Positions 47,698 to 57,300 of a stretch of 64,000 nt of DNA are shown piece by piece. Position 1 is the stretch's first letter. Every line of letters starts with the position of its first letter. The notes under the pieces are model-generated. The model ran no database searches, was not told the origin of the DNA, and saw only the letters and a program-made list of their open reading frames with translations. Source of the DNA: Monoplex corrugatus (lineage: Eukaryota; Mollusca; Gastropoda; Littorinimorpha; Ranellidae). Location: contig JAPXFY010000018.1 of assembly GCA_030674185.1 (NCBI GenBank), positions 43,233,432-43,297,431 on the forward strand, given 5' to 3'. The translations under genes and the position numbers were made by a program.

Positions 47698-48235
47698 ATA
47701 TGTCCCCCGTGGGGATGCTGGGGGCTTTCAGTGTAAATAGTACCCCCACCTCCTGGAAGTTCTGTGCTAGAAATTTCCTGGTTTCTGTCACAGTCTTTGT
47801 TTCTGTCTTGTTGCTTTGCTTTCTGTCATTTCTTCCTATCATTTTCTGTCTTGCTGGTCCATTCACCTGAGTGTGTTCAGTAAAGTTTTACCTGCTTTCT
47901 CTTAGGAGCATAATTGGGTACATGTATTAAGTGCATTTTTGGCTCTAGGGAAATGAGATGCGCGAAAGCAATTTTAGGTAATTCAGGCCCATGTATGTTT
48001 TAGTGTCCTTAGTTATGTTTAACTTTGTATTCAGGTTTGTTTTTTAAATCCCCAGTATGATAAATTGGACAGAGTGGTCATCGCCAGGGGCATCTCGTAA
48101 GATTATGTGCACGAATGCAGAATTGATATGTGTACTTATTTTTCTTTTCCTTTTTTTCCTGTTAAAGTATTGTGTATGTTTTAAAATGATTATAACCCTG
48201 ATATGGTTCTACTCAGCTGGCTGGGCTTAAAAGAA
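47698..48235 (-). repeat. DR1 copy 6 (near full length)
   Basis: Tail at the left, head at the right, so antisense to INTS13. The head ends about 65 bp before the acceptor of INTS13 coding exon 1. Confidence 0.85.
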
Positions 48236-48301
48236 AAATAACAATAACAATAACCAGTAATAATCTGTCATTTTTTTGCTGTTTTTGTTTGTTACCTCTA
48301 G

Positions 48302-51300
48302 GCAAAATGTTTCCTGTCTCGCACAAGACGGTGTTTGTGCTGGACCACAGTTCATATTTCGCCCAGCCTTGTGGGGAGAAGATGAATTACGACATGTACT
48401 CACGTAACAAGGCACCGCCAGCAGGGATCATCCCAGCTGCTCACATCAACAAGCCCCTGTGGACATGCAGCGTGGAGTGCTTGTTTGAGTATATGAGAAT
48501 CGTCTTTGACATCTATCCGGATTACAAACTGGTAAAGTGTTTGGGAGACATAAGACATTTGATTGAAACACACGCATACACATGCATTCATGCACATATA
48601 CATGATGTGCACACATGTGTATGTGCGTACACACGCACATGCACATGTACACACACAGACACACACTCTCTCTCTCTCTCTCTCTCACTCACTCACACAC
48701 AAACACACACAAACACTTACTTTTACACACATGCACACACACACACTTGCATACAAGCACACAAACACACACATACATACACACACACATGCACATGCAC
48801 ACACATAAACACAACACACACAGACAGACACACACCTACATGACACACAGATACAGACACACAGACATGCAACACAGAAGGCGACACATTCCTCACATCA
48901 CTCCCTCATGTACACATTTTCACAATCAGTCTCATTCAGTCACTCACTCTACCGAGGGAATTATGAAGGACTCATCATAAAAATATGTTTTATGTTGGAT
49001 TTGTTTCTTTTTTTTTTTCTGTCCGCTGGTGGATTTTTGAAAATGTGTTCGGTAATTTAGTGTTTGTGTGAATTATGAAGGACTCATCATAAAAATATGT
49101 TTTATGCTGGATTTGTTTCTTTTCTTTTTTTTTCTGTCCGCTGGTGGATTTTTGAAAATGTGTTCAGTTATTTAGTGTTTGTGTTCTTTCAGTGACATGA
49201 CTTTTTCAGTGTATTCTTTAATGCATAACCATTACCTGGAAGTTGAAATCCGAAAATGTGTGTGGTTTTAAAAAATGAATTCAGAGTCAGTTTGTAAGTA
49301 TTATTCCTGAAACTGTTCATGTTTTGAAGAAATTCAGAGTGAAAATGAACACAGATTAGTAATTATGTGTTTCATTTTGTAAAAGTAACAAATTCGTGAA
49401 TTATGGTTTCAACAGAATGGATTTTTTAAGATTCTTTCATAAGAATAAAACATTTTTTTCAAATCTTTCATATCAAGTAGTAATATCTAGCATTTCTGAA
49501 AGTTTTTTCTTTTATTAAACACAAAATGTGCCGCAGACAGTTTGTTTTTCTTTCGAGTAGCTTGGGATGGCGTTGTATGTCTGTATTACATAATGATCTG
49601 TTGTTACAAATTGTATTTTACGCGTGTTTAAAATTTGTTTTTTACGTGTGTTTAAAATTTGTTTTTTATGCGTGTTTAAAATTTGTTTTTTACAGATACG
49701 TGTGGTGGTTGGTAATAAAAGTTTGAATTCCTGGGCGCACAAGGAGATGAACATGAATCAGGTAAAAAATTTTATGCTTACTTTTTGTGAAATGTGCTGA
49801 AAAACGCTCCAGTGTGTCGAGTTCCCCCCGTGGGGATGCCGGGGGCTCTGTCAGTATAAATAGTATGCCCACCTTCTGGAAATGAAATCTGTGCTAGAAA
49901 TGTTCTCTTTTCTGTCACTCTCTTTGTTTCTGCCTTGTTCCTTTGCTTTCTGTCATTTCCACCTATCATTTTCTGCCTTGCTGGTCCATTTACCTGTATG
50001 TGTTTGATAAAGTCTTACATACTTTCTCTTAGCATTGATAGTTGGGTATATGTATTGAGTGCATTTTTGGCTCTAGGGAAATGAGATATGCAAAAGCAAT
50101 TTTAGGTAGTTTAGGCCTGTTGTATATTTTTTCGTGACCTTAGTTATGTTTAAATTTATATTCAGGTCTCACCTGTCTCAGTATTCAGGTGTGTTTAAAT
50201 TTATATTCAGGTCTCACCTGTCTCAGTATTCAGGTATGTTGAAATTCATATTCAGGTCTCACCTGTCTCAGTATTCAGGTGTGTTTAAATTTATATTCAG
50301 GTCTCATCTGTCTCAGTATTCAGGTATGTTTAATTTAAATTTATATTCAGGTCTCACCTATGTCAGTATTCAGGTATGTTTAAATTTATATTCAGGTCTC
50401 ACCTATGTCAGTATTCAGGTATGTTTAAATTTATATTCAGGTCTCATCTGTCTCAGTATTCAGGTGCGTTTAATTTAAATTTATATTCAGGTCTCACCTA
50501 TGTCAGTATTCAGGTATGTTTAAATTTATATTCAGGTCTCATCTGTCTCAGTATTCAGGTATGTTTAATTTAAATTTATATTCAGGTCTCACCTGTCTCA
50601 GTATTCAGGTGTGTTTAAATTTATATTCAGGTCTCATCTGTCTCAGTATTCAGGTGTGTTTAAATTTATATTCAGGTCTCACCTGTCTCAGTATTCAGGT
50701 GTGTTTAAATTTATATTCAGGTCTCACCTGTCTCAGTATTCAGGTGTGTTGAAATTTATATTCAGGTCTCATCTGTCTCAGTATTCAGGTATGTTTAATT
50801 TAAATTTATATTCAGGTCTCACCTGTCTCAGTATTCAGGTGTGTTTAAATTTATATTCAGGTCTCATCTGTCTCAGTATTCAGGTGTGTTTAAATTTATA
50901 TTCAGGTCTCACCTGTCTCAGTATTCAGGTGTGTTTAAATTTATATTCAGGTCTCATCTGTCTCAGTATTCAGGTGTGTTTAAATTTATATTCAGGTCTC
51001 ACCTGTCTCAGTATTCAGGTGTGTTTAAATTTATATTCAGGTCTCACCTCTCTCAGTATTCAGGTGTGTTTAAATTTATATTCAGGTCTCACCTGTCTCA
51101 GTATTCAGGTGTGTTGAAATTTATATTCAGGTCTCATCTGTCTCAGTATTCAGGTATGTTTAATTTAAATTTATATTCAGGTCTCACCTATGTCAGTATT
51201 CAGGTATGTTTAAATTTATATTTATATTTCCAAACCAAAATCCTGAATGCGTCTTCTTCAAAAGAACTCTTTACAACCATGAATCATCTCCTTGGCACAC

Positions 51301-54300
51301 GAAAAGATTTACCTCTCCCAACAAAACACACAAATGAAGAACTCCCATCTGTATTCTCCAAGTATTTCACTACCAAAATACAAACTCTTCGTGACAGGCT
51401 TGACAGGACACCCTGTCAACCATGCCCACCTGACCCTTCCTTCTCTGGCACACCTCTTACTACTTTTACCCAGTCTCACAAGAGGAAATTCTTAACACAA
51501 TCAGATCCATGTCGCTCAAAACCTGCGAAACTGGATCCTCTTCCAGGTTCTCTCTACTCTGACTGTCTCCCTACGCTCCTCCCATTCATCACTGACATCA
51601 TCAACACTTCTCTCCAAACTGGAACTGTCCCAGATTCTTTCAAGTCTGCTATTGTTCAGCCTCTCCTCAAGAAATACAATTTAGACCCAAATGAACTGAA
51701 AAATTACCGGCCTATCTCTAATCTCTCTTTCTTGTCAAAACTGCTTGAAAAAGTTGTCCTCAACCAACTGAACTCTCACCTGTCTGCCAACAATCTCCTC
51801 AATCCTTTCCAGTCAGCCTACCGCCAGTGCCATAGCACTGAAACTGCCTTGCTACACATTCTCAACAATCTCCTCCTTGCAACTGATACTGGCAAAGTCT
51901 CTCTCCTCACACTCCTTGATCTGTCTGCAGCCTTTGATACCATTCATCATGGTATTCTCCTTTCTAGACTTCATCATACTTTTGGCATCTCTGACATTGC
52001 TCTCTCCTGGTTCACTTCATATCTATCAAACAGAAAACAAACTATTCTCATCAATGGCACTTACTCTCAACCTGCATACCTGACCTGTGGTATTCCACAA
52101 GGATCTGTCCTTGGCCCTGTTCTTTTCACTCTTTACACCTCCCCCCCTGTCCACCATCATCAACTCCCACTCTATAAAACACCACTTCTATGCTGATGAC
52201 ACCCAACTTCAAGACAGTGACTCACCTGACAATATACAGCGCCTCCTAACTCGCACCACTGAGTGTTACTCGGACATTAAAAATTGGATGACATACAACA
52301 AACTTCAGCTAAATGATGACAAGACAAGCTATCCTCATTGGCACCCGTCAGAAACTTTCTCAGCTGCCTCCTCTTTCTCTCCCATTATGTAATACATCAG
52401 TCCCAATTTCTGATTCAGCTAAAAACCTTGGTGTCTGCATTGATTCTACCCTCTCCATGAACAACTTTGTTTCTCAAACTGCCAGATCTTGCTACTATCA
52501 CCTCCATCGTATAAGCCTGATCAGGAAGTATCTCTCTGTCGAAACAACTGCAAAACTCGTTCTCTCCTTCATAATATCTCGCATTGACTATTGCAATTCA
52601 CTCCTGTCCGGTCTTCCTGCCTCCACCATTCACATCCTACAGCGCATTCAAAACAATGCTGCACGCCTTGTACTCAAAAAGAAAAAAGCTGACCACATAT
52701 CTCCTCTCCTGGCACATCTTCACTGGCTCCCTGTATCAAAGCGCATACAGTACAAACTAGACACCATGTGCTACAAAAGCCTCAATAACGCATCCCCCGA
52801 TTACCTGTCAAGCCTACTTGAGATCTATGTTCCCTCACGTACCCTCCGCTCTGCCTCCGATCCTCTGACTTTTCGCTTTCCACGCACTAAGCTCAATACC
52901 TATAGTCCACGAGCCTTCTCTATTTCTGGTCCGCTCTCCTGGAACAAACTTCCTCTCTCAGTCCGTCAGCAACCTACTTTTGTCTCCTTCAAGTCCGCTC
53001 TCAAAACTCACCTTTTCTCCTCTGCATAAAATCCTGACCTCACTCAATCCCCTCTGCAGCCTGTCTCCACTCGGAGGGGAATCACATTGTAATATATAAT
53101 TGTATATAATAATATGCTCTCTATAATTTTCCATTGCTTTTATTCTTTATCCCCATTTATAGTCATATGTGTGTGTGTGTGTGTGTGTGCCCGCGCGCGT
53201 GTGTGTGTGTGCGTGCGTGTGTGTGCGTGCGTGCGTGCGTGTGTGGTGCGTGCGTGCGTGCGTGTGTGTGTGTCTGTTTCAGCGCTTAGATTTGATTTTA
53301 TCAAGATTTTGCGCTTTATAAATATTGTAATTATTATTATTATTATATTCAGGTCTCACCAGAGTCAGTATTCAGGTGTGTTTAAATCTATATTCAGGTC
53401 TCACCTGTGTCAGTATTCAAGCATGTTTTTTAAATCCCCTATGCGATAAATTGCAGTTGCATTGACACCTGTATTTAATTTTCGTTTTTTCCTTCCTTTT
53501 TTCCTGTTGAAGTCTTGTGTATGTTTTATTGAAATGGTTATAGCTCTGATATGGCTCTATGCAGTTGGCTGGGCTTTTAAACAAAAACAACAGTAAAATA
53601 ACAGTGTGATAGTGTTCCTGTTATTTGGCTTACACTTTATTGGCATTATGTGGCTTCACAGTCTACAGCTCCATCTTTGATGGGTAGTAAATGATCAACG
53701 GTTATTGTGGATATCACGCAAACAACTGGGAGATAGTATCAGCGTTTTTGTGGATATCACAGCAAACAACTGGGAGATAGTATCAGCGTTTTTGTGGATA
53801 TCACAGCAAACAACTGGGAGATAGTATCAGCGTTTTTGTAGATATCACAGCAAACAACTGGGAGATAGTATCAGCGTTTTTGTGGATGTCACAGCAAACA
53901 ACTGGGAGATAGTATCAGCGTTTTTGTGGATATCACAGCAAACAACTGGGAGATAGTATCAGCGTTTTTGTGGATATCACAGCAAACAACTGGGAGATAG
54001 TATCAGCGTTTTTGTGGATATCACAGCAAACAACTGGGAGATAGTGGATTTGAATTCCATCATTCAAAATCATTTGGGGAGTTTTTGGCCTTGACTGGCT
54101 CCTAGAATTTGAGTATGTTACTGGGCTTATGAAAAGTACATACATCGGCATGTAAATGATTCTTTAACATCAGTATGAAGATACCAAACAGAGCCCAGGT
54201 GATTTAGGGCGGTACCAAATTCGTTTATTTGCAAATGTACCAGGTTTCAGATATTGGTTGAAAAAAATTTTTTTTGCCAGATGAGAAACTTCCCAAGAAA

Positions 54301-57300
54301 TCATACAGTAATGTTGTGTGGTTGTATACATGTACAAGCATATGTGTACATATCTGTGTATGAAGATTGTATATGCATGTGGCATGTGTATACATACACC
54401 ACAGGGTGAGGAGGATAGAGAGACAGACAGACAGACAGACTGGCAGACAGACAGACAGACAGACAGACAGAGATTCTCATTTATTGAAAGTAATTGATTG
54501 ATTTATTCAATAATATTTCTGACTTCTAACTCACATTTGCACACATACGCTAGAATACGCACACTTATACATGTACACAAATGAATCTATTCTAAGAGTC
54601 TAACCATTTATACACATAGCTATGGCCATAAACATATCTGCATTCATGAATTAATACATACTGCCACAGGATCAGCTATTGGGAGTACAGTTGTATTGGC
54701 AGAGGAGTGATTATGTTATTAGCCTGGGTGACTAGATGAGTGTTGAATTGTAACTTTGTTATTGGGAGTGATATTTTACCTAACAGCTTGCCATGGGACT
54801 GGCGAATGTGGGCCCACCTTTTCTGGACCGGGGAGCAGGCAGTGAGGACGAGGAGTACAGTGCAGTGCAGGGTCTGTCCCAGGCAGTGGAGGCCCTCTGC
54901 CAAATCTCACCCACACAGGAGGTCTACATGGCCGGTGATGCTCAAGAGGACGCCCCTCTCGTCAACAACGGACGTATAATCTGCTTTACTCATATGAAAA
55001 CGTGAGTACAGTCGGGGTAAAGGGGGAGAGCAGATTAATCGATTTGTGCATGCGGGTGTATGGGTGAGAGTGGGGAGGTTGGTGAGATCATGGGTGTGAG
55101 TGGATGTAGGTTGATGGATGTCTAATAAAACAAACAGATCAAACATACTTGCTCAGTATAATTTGTGGAGTAAATGTGGCTTGATATATAGAGTTGTGAC
55201 CCATCAAGATGTCAAAAACAGAGGATCTGGTTGATTTTGACTTTTTGCCGGCATGTTTTACTTTTTTTTAAAGTACCCAGTCCTGGTCAGTATTCTGTAT
55301 AGTAGTGGGTGATTAGAAGTAATGAAAGTATTAGTATAGTTAGTTGAAATAGCATGAGTTTCATGTTCCTATGTCATTAAAGTGGGTTATATAACCCAGG
55401 AGCTTTACTTCCGAATTTTTCAAAGGGTCATTGCTTTGGCTGCTGGAACTTGCAGTATCGTAGGAAAGAAAAGTTTCCCACTATTTAGATACGAGGGTAC
55501 TTTCCAGTAGAATGAGACCACGTCTGTATAGCTTGAAAATGCATTTACAGAAAATGGAAAATTATGTCACAGAAAACGTCAGTCTATGATATAATTCTGT
55601 GCCAAATTTCGTTATTCATCTTTGATCCGTCTTATGGTTCTGACAGTGTATGTCAAGGCCCTGTCAGACACTGATTTGAAAAATGGCGAAGAAAATGGTG
55701 TTTTCAACAGCAGATTATTGCAGCTACATCAAGGTACGTGTCGCCCTCGGAAAGAATGCATCCGAAATACTTGTGGACATGAGAGCTTTGGGACAATTTC
55801 TGCTCCTTCAAAAGCAAATGTGTTCATATGGGTAAAACATTTTGCAAGTGGCCAGGCCAGCACTGAAGATGACAGTTGGAAAATGCGAAAAAGCAAAAAG
55901 TGCGATAAAAAGTTATTGGCTAGTGTGAAGGCAGTGGTTGATGCTGATTCAAGAGTCAGCCTTAAAGAGATCGCTGATTGTCTCGACATTCATTCGTCAA
56001 CTGCATCGATGATCCTAAGAAATCAGATTGGCTACAGGAAGGTGTCATCAAGATGGATCCCTCATATTTTGACGCCAGAAAATAAGGGGGGTAGGTTACG
56101 TTTCTGCCAAGATATACTCAAAATTTACAAGAACTGCGACCCTAAGCGGCTGGATGAAATTGTGACAGGTGACGAAACCTGGGTGTACATGTATGAACCT
56201 CAGAGAAAGTCACAGAACAAGGCCTGGATTTGTAAAGGTGGGATTCCTCCTCAAATTGCTCGTCGTCAACGTTCGCAAAAGAAAGCGTTATACACCATCT
56301 TTTTCAACACAAAGGGGATCATGCTACAGAAACCATGCAAACAAGGAGAGACCATCACTGGAAAGTTCTACAGAGACTCAGTACTGTCTGACATCAAGAA
56401 GTTTTATGCAACTTCCCGACCAACCGCAGGCATGAGAGGAATCAAGATTCTTCATGAATACGCAACTGCTCACGAGTCAAGGCTCGTATGAGAATACCTT
56501 GCAACCGAGAACGTCCATACTTTGCCACACCCTGCTTACTCACCAGACCTTGCACCCTGTGACTTTTACCTGTTTCCGCATCTGAAGAAATCACTGGCAG
56601 GAAGAAGTTTCAAGAGCCGAATAGCATTGGGAATGGCAGATTTCCAGTGTCTGTCATATATACCCAAAGAAGACTACAGAGCGGCATTTCTACAGTGGAT
56701 CGAGCGAATGCAGAAGTGTGTGGCAGCAGGAGGTGAATACTTCAAACAGATGAAATGAATGATTTTTCTTGCCGGTGAGTCTTTGATGTATAAGTTCGTT
56801 GGTCTCATTCTACTGGAAATTACCCTCGTATGTATCATACTGATTTTTTGAAGATACTTGTAGAGAAACACATCCACATTGATTTTGGAAATTGAAAGCC
56901 TTGGGATAATGTTTCATACAATATAAGAAAGACTGAAATATGTCCATATTGGAAGCATAGTTGTGATTTCAATACATTGTGTTCATAATAATATAAAGTA
57001 TGCATGTTTCCATAATCATTTGTTTCCATGGTCATTGAGTATGCTTTGTGCCAGATGGTCTCTTAACTTGATTTCTTAATGAAAGAATTTGCTTATTGCA
57101 CTTTGTATTGCAGTTTTAGTACTATTTCAAGCCCCATACAAAATGTTAGGCAGCACAAATCAGTTTTAATCCAACTCCAAGTGAAAATATTTGATAAAAA
57201 TAAATCTGTATCTCTGGTTTGTGTTGTGCAGTTTGCACTCAATGACTCATGTGGTTTACTTCTTATATTGTGTTTTGAATGCAGCCTTTCAGGAGGCTAG

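Noticed and set aside
50841..52196. 451-codon open frame joining the minisatellite to a reverse transcriptase
   Set aside because: Chance read-through: the 45-bp unit has a stop-free frame that happens to continue into L2-like copy C. It breaks at a frameshift in the LINE, and it is not a gene.
53700..54046. Regular 44-bp array that superficially resembles a CRISPR array
   Set aside because: Whole units repeat without unique spacers, and this is animal DNA; it is a minisatellite.
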